Of a DNA stretch of 63,245 nucleotides, positions 1 through 9,182 are shown in pieces. The stretch comes from Palsa-506 sp963836355 (GTDB lineage Bacteria > Actinomycetota > Actinomycetes > Streptosporangiales > Streptosporangiaceae). Under the pieces are notes generated by a model. It was not told the origin of the DNA and did not search any database. It saw only the letters and a program-made list of their open reading frames with translations. Each line of letters opens with the position of its first letter. Position 1 is the first letter of the stretch. The stretch covers positions 1 through 63,245 of the forward strand of contig CAWIJO010000016.1 in assembly GCA_963836355.1 (NCBI GenBank), read 5' to 3'. Made by a program: the position numbers and the translations under genes.

Positions 1-2
1 TG

Positions 3-857
3 GTCATCGGACCCGAGCTCGCCGACGTGCTCGCCATCATCGTCCGCCGGATCCGCGACGAGCACGGCGCCGTGCCACTGGCCGTGGCCTACGACTACCA
101 CGAACGCATATGGAATCCGCCGATACCACTGCTGTTCCAGCGCCGCTTCGGCGGCGAGACCCGCCCGATCGGCGGCCCGGCTATCCGCGAGCTCGTCAAC
201 GGCGCGCTGAGCGGCACCGGCATGACCGATGCCAGCGGCCGGCCACTACGATTCACCCCGCACGACTTTCGCCGGATCTTCATCACCGACGCGATCATGC
301 ACGGAATGCCGCCGCATATCGCCCAGCTGGTCGCCGGGCACCACGACATCAATACCACCATGGGATATAAGGCCGTCTATCCCCGGGAATCCATCGACGG
401 CCACCGCGCATTCATCACCCGGCGGCGCGAGCTACGCCCCTCCGAGGAATACCGCACGCCAACCGACGAGGAATGGCAGGAGTTCCTCGGCCACTTCGAA
501 CGCCGCAAGGTCGCCCTCGGCGACTGCGGCCGCGCCTACCAGACACCATGCATCCACGAAAACGCCTGCATCCGCTGCGCCCTGCTACGCCCGGACCCTG
601 CCCAGCGCCCCCGCCTGGCCGGCATCCGCGACAACCTGCACGCCCGCATAGCCGAAGCCCGCCAGCAAGGGTGGCTCGGCGAAGTCGAAGGACTCAAAGT
701 CAGCGTCGCCGCGGCCACCACCAAACTCGCCCAGCTAGACGCACTGGCCGCCCGCCGCGACACCGCCGTGCACCTGGGCATACCAGGATTCCCCCAAACA
801 GCAGGCCGCACCGTCACAACCCCGGCCAGCCTCCCTGCCAGCAAGGAAACCCCGTGA
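3..857 (+). CDS. Tyrosine recombinase/integrase, 5' end outside window
   Basis: The reading frame is already open at the window edge, so this is the C-terminal ~285 residues. The tyrosine-recombinase C-terminal signature is visible: HDFRR (the H-x-x-R box) followed about 27 residues later by GHHDINTTMGY, which supplies the second histidine and the tyrosine nucleophile. The first catalytic arginine would lie upstream. After the catalytic domain comes a cysteine cluster (CGRAYQTPC...CIRC), probably metal-binding, and a helical tail, an arrangement I know from large actinobacterial integrases. Such enzymes cut and rejoin DNA at specific sites to move an element. It is followed within 45 bases by an IS110 fragment, so the 3' flank is rearranged. 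The family call is secure; the element it serves is unknown. Confidence 0.85.
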   Translation, partial: VIGPELADVLAIIVRRIRDEHGAVPLAVAYDYHERIWNPPIPLLFQRRFGGETRPIGGPAIRELVNGALSGTGMTDASGRPLRFTPHDFRRIFITDAIMHGMPPHIAQLVAGHHDINTTMGYKAVYPRESIDGHRAFITRRRELRPSEEYRTPTDEEWQEFLGHFERRKVALGDCGRAYQTPCIHENACIRCALLRPDPAQRPRLAGIRDNLHARIAEARQQGWLGEVEGLKVSVAAATTKLAQLDALAARRDTAVHLGIPGFPQTAGRTVTTPASLPASKETP

Positions 858-898
858 CCGCCCCGGCCGCAACCCAGGATTCCTTGATCATTTCTTAG

Positions 899-1696
899 TT
901 CAGAGAAGCGGGCATCAAGCTTGACTCCGTGGCCTGGTCCGTGTCCACGAAGTCGGGGCGGCTGATGGTCGAGGCGCTGATCGACGGGGAGCGGCGCGGC
1001 GCGATCCTGGCGGACCTGGCCATCGGCCGGATGCGGTCCAAGATCCCGGACCTGTCGATGGCGCTGGAGGGCCGGTTCGGGGACCACCACGCCATGCTGT
1101 GCCGGCTGCACCTGGACCACCTGGACCACCTCGACGGCATGCTCGCGAAGCTGGACGCGCAGATCGAGGCGATGATGCAGCCGTTTCGCCCCGCCCGCGA
1201 CCTGCTGACCACCATCCCCGGGATCGGGCAGCTGTCCGCCGCCGCGATCATCTCCGAGATCGGCGCGGATATCCGCGAGTACTTCCCCGACGCGGCGCAC
1301 CTGGCTTCCTGGGCCGGGCTCTGCCCCGGCAACCACGAGTCAGCCGGGAAGCACCGCCCCGGAAAACGCAGGAAAGGCAACCAGCACCTCCAGCCCGTCC
1401 TGGTCGAGTGCGCCTGGGCCGCGGTCCGCCACGAGGGCTACCTCAAGTCCCTCTACCACCGGCACGTCATGAAATGGGGCGGCTACCGCTCCAGCGTCGC
1501 GAAGACCAAGGCCATCATCGTCGTCGCCCACGCCATCCTCGTGATCACCTGGCACGTCCTGGCCACCGGCAAGCCCTACGACGAGCTCGGCGGCGACTAC
1601 TTCACCCGCCGCCTGGACCCCGAGCGCGAGACCCGCCGCCTCGTCGCCCGCCTGGAAGCCCTCGGTCACGCGGTGACCCTGGAAAAAGCCGCCTGA
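899..1696 (+). pseudogene. IS110-family transposase, C-terminal part only
   Basis: About 265 residues of the C-terminal transposase_20 half of an IS110-type enzyme. The helix-hairpin-helix-like segment TIPGIGQLSAAAIISEIG and the following SWAGLCPGN and KRRKGNQ blocks are diagnostic. The frame opens directly after a TAG at 896-898, with FREAGIKLDSVAWS before the first possible GTG (929). The N-terminal DEDD catalytic half is therefore missing and this copy cannot be active. IS110 enzymes normally act with a structured RNA encoded at the element end; none can be assigned here. The missing half resembles the orphan N-terminal IS110 fragment at 22881-23294. Confidence 0.85.
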
Positions 1697-1785
1697 CCCT
1701 TCCCGCCCGCCCCCACCCACCACCCCCAGCCGACGCACAAACCGCGCCGGCTGCTGCCGCCTGCCTGGCTGGGGCCATTCACGTA

Positions 1786-2424
1786 TCAGCACCAGGTGCT
1801 GCTGAGCCGATCCCACTGGGCGACGACCGGATTCAGGGGCTTGACCAGTGCTGGCAGGTGTTCCATGACCTGGGCGAAGGTATCTGTCTCTATCCGGAAA
1901 TCCCAGCCCGGCAGCGGCAGCGCCCCGCCGCTGGCCCGTGACCCGGCCAGCCGGACATTCAGGATGGCGGTATCCGATTCAAGGGCGCGCACCACGCTGT
2001 CCGGCAAGCTCACCGCTGGAGGTGTTCCGCTGCGGGCGGCTGCCCAGAGCCATATGTTCATCGCGATGGGTACCAGGACTCCGGCGGCCAGGATCACCTG
2101 CGCGACATAGAGGACTCCCCGGTCGGTTCCGGCGGTTTGCGCGGCCGCGAGCAGCGCCAGCCCGGCGGCCATGCAGATGAGCCCGAGGAAGGCAAGGACG
2201 GCCCGGATTTCATTCCATGGCGCGGCATCGTGGAATAGGCGGCCGACGGAAAGCTGGAAACTGGCCAGCAGCAGCCCGGTAGATGCCACGAACAGGGAAA
2301 GAATCAAGTTCCGCCAGTGCGCCGGAGGACTTAGCGCGATCAGGGCGATCGTCGGCAGCGTGAAGGCAGCGAGCAACGGCGCAACTACCTGGCTAACGTG
2401 CTCGCCGCTTACCTTGCCATCCAT
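1786..2424 (-). CDS. Hypothetical four-helix membrane protein
   Basis: 212 residues. ATG at 2424 is chosen because a perfect AGGAGG lies six bases upstream; a GTG one codon earlier is possible. Hydrophobic segments at roughly residues 15-32, 40-58, 74-95 and 104-125 predict four membrane helices, followed by a soluble C-terminal domain of about 85 residues. I do not recognise the family. It faces the preceding IS110 fragment tail-to-tail and has no operon partner. Composition and start signal look like a genuine host gene. Confidence 0.6.
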   Translation of the reverse strand: MDGKVSGEHVSQVVAPLLAAFTLPTIALIALSPPAHWRNLILSLFVASTGLLLASFQLSVGRLFHDAAPWNEIRAVLAFLGLICMAAGLALLAAAQTAGTDRGVLYVAQVILAAGVLVPIAMNIWLWAAARSGTPPAVSLPDSVVRALESDTAILNVRLAGSRASGGALPLPGWDFRIETDTFAQVMEHLPALVKPLNPVVAQWDRLSSTWC

Positions 2425-3041
2425 CACGAACCTCCTGCTTATGCACCAGCGAGACCGAAAGCTGCAAAACTGCCCGGGCAGGCGGCATGCTGACGATGGC
2501 AGGGCCGCTTACCCTCGGCTGATGAACCATCACGGCGGAGTCCCTGACTATGCCGCACAGGCCGGATGCTATTCCCGCCACGGCAAGCACCGCCGTCCTG
2601 AGACATCCCAGCAGATGGATGCCGGAGACCCTGCACGGTCTGGGCTAGCCGCGGTTCTTCGGCCGGCAAGCCTGCCGCATTGACGGTCGTCAGGCCTGCT
2701 GATGAACGGATGCCTGCGCTTCCGGATCAGTGTGGCGGTGCGGGCACAGGTCGGCCGTCCGAGCGCACCCGGGTCGCCGGCTTCATCGCGCCCGGACGGA
2801 CTGGGTCGTCTGCGGGTGCCGACGGCGGCTGGGACCTGTGTGCTTCTCGGCAGATGGCTGCTGGCAGCGTCCGGTTTCTGACTTCGGGCCAACGGGTATT
2901 CGGCTAGCTAAGTCAGCGGGCTGGATCCCTGTCCGGGATGCGCCTCGTCAGATTGCGGGTGGCTGGTGAGCCGGGTCTTTATGAAACGGTTTGCTTCGCT
3001 TGCGCCCGCGTTCATACGAATCCGCCGCGGAGGCCCTCGCA
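2425..3041. other. No supportable gene
   Basis: About 600 bases between the membrane protein and the next gene. Open frames exist on both strands, but none has a ribosome site plus protein-like composition, and I see no RNA gene or IS end. It probably holds the promoter of the minus-strand membrane protein. Confidence 0.4.
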
Positions 3042-3412
3042 TGGCCGAACATGATCAGTCCAAACACGTCGAGGTTATCGAGGATGACCGCATGGTCGTG
3101 GCGGCCGAGGTGAGAACCTGCGAAGGGCCGGGTGGAACTGTCCGGGTGTCTTTGCGCGCAGAGTCCGGGCACATCGCTCCGGGCTGCCGCGCGAGCCTGG
3201 TCGATGCCGTGCTGGATCTTCCCGAGGTGCAAGAAAGCGCACGCCTGGAGGCGGTGTTTCCCCTCGGTGATAGCGAGTCGCTGCAACGGCTTCGGGAGCG
3301 CTGCGAGGATGTCAGTACCCGCCCGGCCGGCGGGAGTGCGATCTTGGATGCGAGTCTTCCGTCCGGGTGCCGGCGGCCCGGAGCGGGAGTCGGCCAGGCA
3401 TCTTCTGGATGA
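3042..3412 (+). CDS. Small conserved-type hypothetical protein
   Basis: 123 residues starting at ATG 3042 (MAEHDQSKHVEVIEDDR). The first 95 residues are acidic, balanced and protein-like, with alternating strand/helix character and a segment rich in charged residues (LDLPEVQESARLEAVFPLG). The last 25 residues are Gly/Pro/Ser-rich and may be out-of-frame tail caused by decay, since the next segment is also degraded. The antisense frame here is a shadow with poor composition. It resembles small unannotated proteins of actinomycetes, but I cannot assign a function. Confidence 0.5.
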
Positions 3413-3416
3413 TGAT

Positions 3417-3755
3417 CGCTGCCTTTTAACCACTGGTGGGGCCCGGGCTTCGGAATTGCTCGGCCGCCCGGCCGTACCCGGCCAGGACTTCGCGCTCACC
3501 GAAGTAGTGCATTGCAAGTCACAGGCCGAGCGGGGGGGGGTAGCCGACGCGCACGGCACCTGCACCGGGACGTGGCTCCGCCCTATCGTCAAGGTTGCCG
3601 CAGCCCGCGTGATCGTGCTGTTCGGTATCCAGGCGCGCAGAGCATTTCAGGACGCGTTCGGGATTCCCGCAGGATTGCCGATGACCGGCCTGCGCGACCT
3701 CGAAGGCACCGAGCGGATCGTAGTGCAGCTCCCTCACCTCAACGCCTGCAGTGAG
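3417..3755 (+). pseudogene. Remnant resembling the C-terminal half of a uracil-DNA-glycosylase-fold protein
   Basis: The translated segment contains ALTEVVHCKS, a central ARVIVLFGIQARRAFQDAFG strand-helix and a terminal LPHLNA. This order resembles the UDG-like fold, whose last motif is usually an H-P-x-N type loop; here the P is replaced (HLN). No start or N-terminal active-site block is present. A run of nine G at 3532-3540 lies inside. The reading frame then runs without a stop into the out-of-frame DinB remnant. Family assignment is by pattern only, and it is certainly not a complete gene. Confidence 0.4.
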
Positions 3756-3759
3756 CGAA

Positions 3760-4289
3760 GGAACTGCAATCCGCTCACCCCAGCCCAGCTCGACCAAGTC
3801 AGGGCACTGCGAGGGGCTGACCAACGCCGAGTACTTCTGGGAGCCAGTGGCCAATACCTGGAGCATCCGCCCGCGCGGGCACGGGCGGGCCGCGATCGCG
3901 GCCGGCGGCGGCGAGTTCGTGATCGACTTCGCCGATCCCGAGCCCATCCTGGCACCGGTCACCACGATCGCGTGGCGGCTGGCGCACCTGATCACCGGCG
4001 TGTTCGGCAGCCGCGTCGGCGACCATTTCGGCGGGCCGCCGGTGGAATACTACGCATTTCACTACGCCGGGACGGCAGTGCAAGCGCTCGCGCAGCTCGA
4101 TGAGGCGTACGCCGCGTAGCTGGCCGGGGTGAAGAGCCTCGGCGATGGCGGGCTGGCCCGGCCGTGTGACCCGGCCGAAGGCCCGTTCGCCGAGTCCCAC
4201 ATGGCCACTCTAGTGCTGCACTTCAACCGCGAGGCAGTGCACCACGGCGCCGAGATCGCCCGCTGCGCGACCTGTACGCCAACCGCTGA
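3760..4289 (+). pseudogene. DinB-family protein, inactivated
   Basis: DinB-like four-helix proteins bind a metal with three histidines and often act as thiol transferases. The core is clear: LTNAEYFWEP, WRLAHLITGVFGSRV, HFGGPP and, after the break, LHFNREAVHHGAEIA. An amber codon at 4117-4119 stands where the family expects tryptophan (TGG to TAG), followed in the same frame by LAGVKSLG. A one-base deletion near 4260 then shifts the last codons; reading the other frame gives LRDLYANR and a stop at 4287-4289. The N-terminus is also out of frame before 3800. At least three lesions, so this is a pseudogene. Confidence 0.7.
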
Positions 4290-4460
4290 CCGAACTCGCA
4301 CGAGCCCCGCTACCTGGCCGGGCGGCAACATTAACTCCCACCCCCGCCAACGGCGGTCGCACTGCGCTCGAGAAGTCACCCGGGCGGCGGCAGAAGCAGA
4401 TACTGGGCTTGCCCCCTTTGACGGATCCGCGCAGGTTGGAGGGCGTGCGATGGACCAGCC

Positions 4461-4646
4461 ATGATGACCGGCGTGAGCGTCATCATGGCCACGCGTGGCG
4501 CACGCTTGGGAATCAGGGTCACGTTCGGTGTCCTGATCCTGATGGCCGTCGCTGCGTGCGGCTTCGCCTGTCTGGTGCCGCCAGGCCCTCAACGTGTAGC
4601 CGGGCCAGGGCCTCTGCCCGATGCGCTGCCCCTGCCCTGCACCTGA
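4461..4646 (+). CDS. Possible small membrane or lipoprotein-like peptide
   Basis: A 61-residue frame beginning MMTGVSVIMA with one hydrophobic stretch (VTFGVLILMAVAACGFACLV) that could be a membrane anchor or signal peptide. The ribosome site is poor and the C-terminus is Pro/Gly-rich. I do not recognise it and it may be chance. Confidence 0.2.
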   Translation: MMTGVSVIMATRGARLGIRVTFGVLILMAVAACGFACLVPPGPQRVAGPGPLPDALPLPCT

Positions 4647-5472
4647 CTGCCCAAGTCGCGTGCACGCGTCCTTCCCGGGCCGGGATCGAGGTATCTGCCT
4701 CATGCAGGAGCCGTTCGGCCCGGCAGGAAAAAGCCTGCCGGCGTATCCACGTCATCATTGGGATGAAGGCCAGCGCCGTCCTGGTGAAACCCCCGCCCTA
4801 CTCCTCGCATGACGCCAGCCAGGATCTACGCAAGCGGATCGCCGGTGAGATCAGTTCCAGCATGAAAACCAACTCTATTGGGCGGCCAGCCACGCACGCT
4901 TCCGCCGCTGGGGGCGTGGCTCAGCGGCGGCGGCCAGCAGGTGGGGCGGTTACTTTCGGCCCATGTCCTCGACAGCCCGGTCCTCGACTGGGGCGGCGAT
5001 CTGGCCGCCGCGTACGGGCGGCATGAATGCGACGAGGTAGCTCAGTATCTCGTGGTCGTTCTCGATATCCCGCGTCCGTTGTCCCGGCCTGGGTTAACCA
5101 GGTGCGGCTCCGGCTAGCTCCGGCGGGCCGGTTGCTGGCCAGCAGCAGCCGAGGTTATACCGGGTGCCGGTGTGCCCGGCGGGGCCTGGGTGAACCAAGT
5201 GCGCACTCAGGTGAGCAGCCAGCAACGGCGCCGTACTGCTCCGCCAAGGTCGGTGCCGACTCGATGTTCACTGGTCGCGTGCCAGGCGTATCAGCGATGT
5301 GAATCCTCGCTCTTCAATATCAGGTAGGAAGAACGGAGGTCCGCTATGGCTTTCAGGACTGCCAGCCCGGCCAGCGCACAGGTTGAGGTGCCCGCCGGGG
5401 AACATGGTGCCGCGGCCAGATTGGGCGCACAGCTCGATTGCCACCGCGCAGCCGAGCGGCGGGAGGCGCGAG
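4647..5472. other. No supportable gene
   Basis: Several open frames overlap here, but none shows domain motifs or a good start. It looks like decayed intergenic DNA ahead of the DUF7455 gene. Confidence 0.35.
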
Positions 5473-5649
5473 ATGAACGAAACCTGTGACCGGTGCGGGC
5501 CAGCGGTCCGTGCGGTGTACCGCGTGGACCGGGAAGGCGCGCTTTACCTATGCCTGCACTGCGCGAGCCAGCTATGGGCGGCGCTCTTCGAGCAGGGCTG
5601 GATCATCTCCCTTATTGACGAGCGTGCGCTCGCGCCGCAAGCTAGCTAG
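5473..5649 (+). CDS. DUF7455-like small zinc-ribbon-type protein
   Basis: 58 residues, ATG at 5473 with GGGAGG seven bases upstream. The protein has two cysteine pairs, CDRCG near the N-terminus and CLHC about 25 residues later, typical of the small actinobacterial DUF7455 proteins, which are presumed to bind zinc; their function is unknown. The rest is hydrophobic and acidic. The stop codon sits inside a tetranucleotide run (CTAG repeated about four times, 5640-5656), so slippage by one unit would change the C-terminus. It stands alone between decayed DNA and the hydrolase gene. Confidence 0.6.
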   Translation: MNETCDRCGPAVRAVYRVDREGALYLCLHCASQLWAALFEQGWIISLIDERALAPQAS

Positions 5650-5731
5650 CTAGCTACGCTTGGCTCAGCCGGCAAGGCCATCAAACTGAAAATTAATCCC
5701 GGTACTGACATAACCACGGAGTACGCCCGCA

Positions 5732-6601
5732 ATGCCTGATGATTCCAGCGGCACGCCAGAATCGCTTGCCGCGCGGCAGGCCACCGAGGCGCATCGTGCC
5801 AGATATCCGGTTGAGGCCGCATACACGCCACTCGGCCCGTATGCCACGACGACGAGCACGGTCACCGACGGTGCTGGCAATGTGATCTACGACCTGTACT
5901 ACCCCCAGGATTATGCCGCCCTGGGATTCCAGAGCCCGATCGTCACCTGGGGCAACGGGACCGGCAACATACCTTCCCAGTACTCCACGCTGCTGGGCCA
6001 CCTGGCTTCCTACGGGTTTAGCGTCATCGGCACGATCTCGCGGCAAACCGGCAGTGGCGTCGAGATCGGCGATGCCGCTCGCTACCTGGTCACCCAGGCT
6101 GGGACCGCAGGCAGCGTCTTCTATGGCAACCTCGACGTAAACCGCGTAGCCGCAGTTGGTCACTCCCAGGGTGCCGACGGCGCGACCCGAGCAGCGTTGA
6201 ACGATCCGGCGCTGATCAAGACGCTGATGACGTTCTCACTGCCCATTACCTATTGGCTAAACGGGCCCAGTATCGCCCAGCTGACCCAGCCCGTCTTCCT
6301 CAGCTCCACCCACGGGATCTTCGACTCGGTCATCGCTCCCCCCGTGATTGAGCGCATCTTCTACGAAACCCTCACTGTCCCCGCCGCGCTAGGCATCATC
6401 CTCCAATCGGACGGCAAGCGGGCTGACCATGCCTCGATCGTTGACACAGCGTACGGCGGAAACCCTGGCGGTGAACTCGGCTACACGACCGCTTGGCTTG
6501 CACATCAGCTTCGCAGCGACCCGGCCGCTGCCGCCGCGTTCACCGGTGTGCACCCCGAGCTGGATACCAATTCCAACTGGCCGGGCAGCGCTGTCAAGTA
6601 G
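5732..6601 (+). CDS. Alpha/beta-hydrolase (chlorophyllase/PAF-acetylhydrolase-like)
   Basis: 289 residues from ATG 5732. The nucleophile elbow GHSQG is at residues 143-147 (Ser145), after a strand ending VAAVGHSQG. Candidate acid and base are Asp198 (GIFDSV) and His233 (ADHAS). The early strand/loop VTWGNGTGN (residues 71-79) would form the oxyanion hole. The layout matches bacterial chlorophyllase/dienelactone-hydrolase-like esterases; the substrate cannot be read from sequence. There is no clear signal peptide, so a cytoplasmic location is likely. It appears intact and monocistronic. Confidence 0.8.
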   Translation: MPDDSSGTPESLAARQATEAHRARYPVEAAYTPLGPYATTTSTVTDGAGNVIYDLYYPQDYAALGFQSPIVTWGNGTGNIPSQYSTLLGHLASYGFSVIGTISRQTGSGVEIGDAARYLVTQAGTAGSVFYGNLDVNRVAAVGHSQGADGATRAALNDPALIKTLMTFSLPITYWLNGPSIAQLTQPVFLSSTHGIFDSVIAPPVIERIFYETLTVPAALGIILQSDGKRADHASIVDTAYGGNPGGELGYTTAWLAHQLRSDPAAAAAFTGVHPELDTNSNWPGSAVK

Positions 6602-6864
6602 ATGGCGTCGCGCCGGCTAATTTCCCACTCGCCGCGCCGAGGCACTCGGCGCCATGCATCCAGACCGGCAGATCTTGAGCGGATCTGAGATGCACTCTCA
6701 CGCCGCTCTGGCGCGGTGGCCTGCCATCTTTACGATGGCGGACAAGGACTCTCGCTGGGTGGAGCCGATGCGGAGGGGGTATCTCCCTAGGTGTGTAAGG
6801 AGTGATTAAAGGGAACTGAGTGGCCAGGGGGAATGGTCACTGTTACGGGGGGAGAACAACGATC

Positions 6865-7663
6865 ATGTCCATTACACGGCAAGCGCCCGGCGCGTCCGGG
6901 CTGGTGCACAATCCGGAGGCAGGTCCGGTTCCGGGGGATGCTGCTCCTTACGGCGGGGAAAAACCCCCTCTGTCCGGGCAGCGGCTGGCGCCGCTGCGGG
7001 AGCTGATCGATGACCGGCTGCTGGACGCGCTGCTGGAGCGTTCCAGGGACGAGGCCGGGGGCTTGCGGCTGACCGGTGAGGGCAGCATGCTGGGCGAGCT
7101 GGTCAAGGCGGTGCCGGGCGGGCGCTGGAGGCCGGGCTGACCGCGCACCTGGGCTATGCCCGGCATGACCCGGCCGGCCATAATTCCGGCAATTCGCGCA
7201 ATGGCACGATCGGCAAGAAGGTGCAGACCGGGATCGGGCCGGTAGGCATCGAGGTGCCCCGGGACCGGGCCGGGATGTCCGGGCCGGTGCTGGTGCCCAA
7301 GCGGTCCGGGCGGGTCTCCGGCGGCCTGGACGACATGATCATCAGCCTTTACGCGCACGGTATGAGCGTCCGCGGCATCCTGCACCACCTGCGGCAGGTG
7401 TACGGCACCGAACTGTCCGCCGAGACGGTCTCCCGGATCACCGATGCGGTGCTGGAGGAGGTCCGGGCCTGGCAGTCCCGGCCGCTGGATCCCGTCTACG
7501 CGGTGGTGTTCCCGGACGCCATCATGGTCAAGGTCCGTGACAACCACGTGGTGCAGAGCAAGCCCGCCTACCTCGCCGCCGGCACCGGCGCCGACGGGGA
7601 AAAGCACGTGCTGGGCATCTGGCTGGCGAAAACCCCGATCCAGACCGCGACCGCCGGGGAGGG
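6865..7663 (+). pseudogene. IS256-family transposase, N-terminal half
   Basis: Begins at ATG 6865. The first 90 residues run in one frame to a stop at 7140; the frame then continues one register over from about 7115 as LTAHLGYARHDPAG. The rest (NSRNGTIGKKVQTGIGP, SLYAHGMSVR, the first catalytic Asp in VVFPDAIMVKVRD) is classic IS256 mutator sequence. It is cut after TATAGEG at 7661-7663, where the three-gene transposon begins. The sequence resumes at 10846. Confidence 0.85.
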
Positions 7664-7801
7664 TTGTGGGACTCCCACAGGTTCGTTTGGGCCTGTTCCT
7701 GCTGCTGCCTGAGGCTATGCGCGTCTGGTGTGACTTGTGGTATTTATGGTGAGGCATTGATCTTCCAGGTGCCACCTTAAGATCGCTGGTGCGAAGAAGG
7801 T

Positions 7802-8861
7802 GTGCGCGTGGCAGAAGCCCGGCTCCGTCTCATCGAGGGGCGGCCTGTCCCGGCTGGGCTGCCGGCTGACCCGCTGGTGTTCCAGTCCGAGTGCATGGAG
7901 GCGTTCGTCGCCTCGTGGACCGCCCGGGGGTTTGCCACCAGCACGATCGACAACGACATCGGCGTGCTGGAGCGCATGCTGGCCGCGCTCGGGCGCCCGG
8001 CATGGGAGGTCACCGCCGAGGACGTTGACCGGGTCGTCGGCGACCTGGCGGCTGCTGGCCGGGCGACGTCCACCCGCAGGAACTATCTGCAGGTGTTCAA
8101 GGGCTTCCACCGTTTCCTGGAAGTCCGCAGGGCCGTCGAGATCGAGGCCGCGTTCGGGGTCCGGCTGGTCTGCCCGGTGGATGAGTACAACTCCGCCCGC
8201 CACGTCAGCAGCGATTCCCCGGTTCAGGACCCCGCCGCCGACCCCAGAACGGGTGAGCGAGTTCTTCGGCTTCCTCAGGGCCCGGATCGGCACCGCCCGC
8301 AAGTACGCTCCCGCGGCCCGCGACTACGCCCTGTTCCGCACCCTTTATCACGCGGGTATCCGCTGCGAAGAGGCCGTTCTTCTCGACGTTCCGGACGTCC
8401 ACTTCGGCCGCGGCCCGTTCGGGAAACTCCATGTCCGCTTCGGCAAGGCCGCCCGCACGTCCGGGCCACGCCCCCGCTGGGTGCCGATGCTGGACGGCCT
8501 GGACTTGCAGCTGCGCTGGTTCCTCGACGACGTCCATGGCCGTTTCCCCGGCTCCACCGCGCTGTTTTGTGATGAGGCCGGGGGGCAGCTGGCCACCGGG
8601 ACGGTCCGCAACCGGCTGCGGCATCTGATGAAGCTCGAGGACCGGCCCGCCGCGGACTGGTTCACCCCGCATTCGCTGCGCAGGGCGTGTGCCACTCATA
8701 ACTACGAGCGTGGCATGGACCTGGTCGCGATCCAGCAGATGCTCGGGCACTGGACAGTGGCCTCCGCGATGCGGTATGTCCGGCCCTCAGAAACGTTCAT
8801 CGAGGACGCCTACCGGCAGGCGGTAACGGCCACTTTGGGTGAGCTGACCGAAGGAGAGTGA
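7802..8861 (+). pseudogene. Tyrosine recombinase (TnpA-like) of the three-gene transposon, frameshifted
   Basis: Starts at GTG 7802 (AAGAAGG just upstream). Residues 1-140 form the SAM-like core-binding domain (FATSTIDNDIGVLERML). The catalytic domain follows in another frame: AGIRCEE (first Arg), HSLRR (H-x-x-R), LGHWTVASAMRYV (His/Trp and Tyr). The switch is near 8225-8250, just before ERVSEFFGF; one extra base in a C-rich stretch would account for it. Apart from this the gene is full length (~353 residues), so either it decayed recently or the base is an error. It is translationally coupled to the next gene (GTGA overlap at 8858-8861). Confidence 0.75.
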
Positions 8862-9181
8862 GCATGCAGATCAGGTGGAAACTGCGGATCGCCGCCGCTC
8901 AGCGGGAGGTCTGGACCGGCAGCCAGCTGCGCCGGCTGCTGGCCGAGCGGGCCGGGCTGGAGATGTCGCCGGCGTCGGTATCGGCGCTGTTCACCAAGCA
9001 GCCGTCCCAGCTCAAGCTCACCACCCTGCTTGCGCTCTGCACTGCGTTGCAGTGCACCCCCAACGACCTGTTCGACCTCGACACCACCCCGGTCGAGCAG
9101 CCCGCCGATCTCAGCCCGGTCAAGGTCGCCGCGGCTGGTCAGGCTCAGACTGCACGGGGCCGGTCGATGCCGCCGCTTTGA
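8858..9181 (+). CDS. XRE/Cro-type HTH protein of the three-gene transposon
   Basis: 107 residues if started at GTG 8858, which overlaps the stop of the recombinase; ATG 8864 is the alternative. A Cro/CI-like helix-turn-helix covers residues ~15-70: TGSQLRRLLAERAG, then MSPASVSALFTKQ as recognition helix and LTTLLALCTALQCTPNDLF. The last 30 residues are a flexible tail. In such trios this protein probably regulates the recombinases or helps architecture. Its stop at 9179-9181 almost touches the next start (9183). Confidence 0.75.
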   Translation: MSMQIRWKLRIAAAQREVWTGSQLRRLLAERAGLEMSPASVSALFTKQPSQLKLTTLLALCTALQCTPNDLFDLDTTPVEQPADLSPVKVAAAGQAQTARGRSMPPL

Positions 9182-9182
9182 G

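Noticed and set aside
536..1336. 266-codon minus-strand frame opposite the integrase/IS110 junction
   Set aside because: It crosses the junction of two different plus-strand genes, so it cannot be an ancestral gene.
2948..3592. 214-codon minus-strand frame
   Set aside because: Lower-quality composition than the plus-strand protein at 3042-3412 and it runs across two unrelated plus-strand segments.
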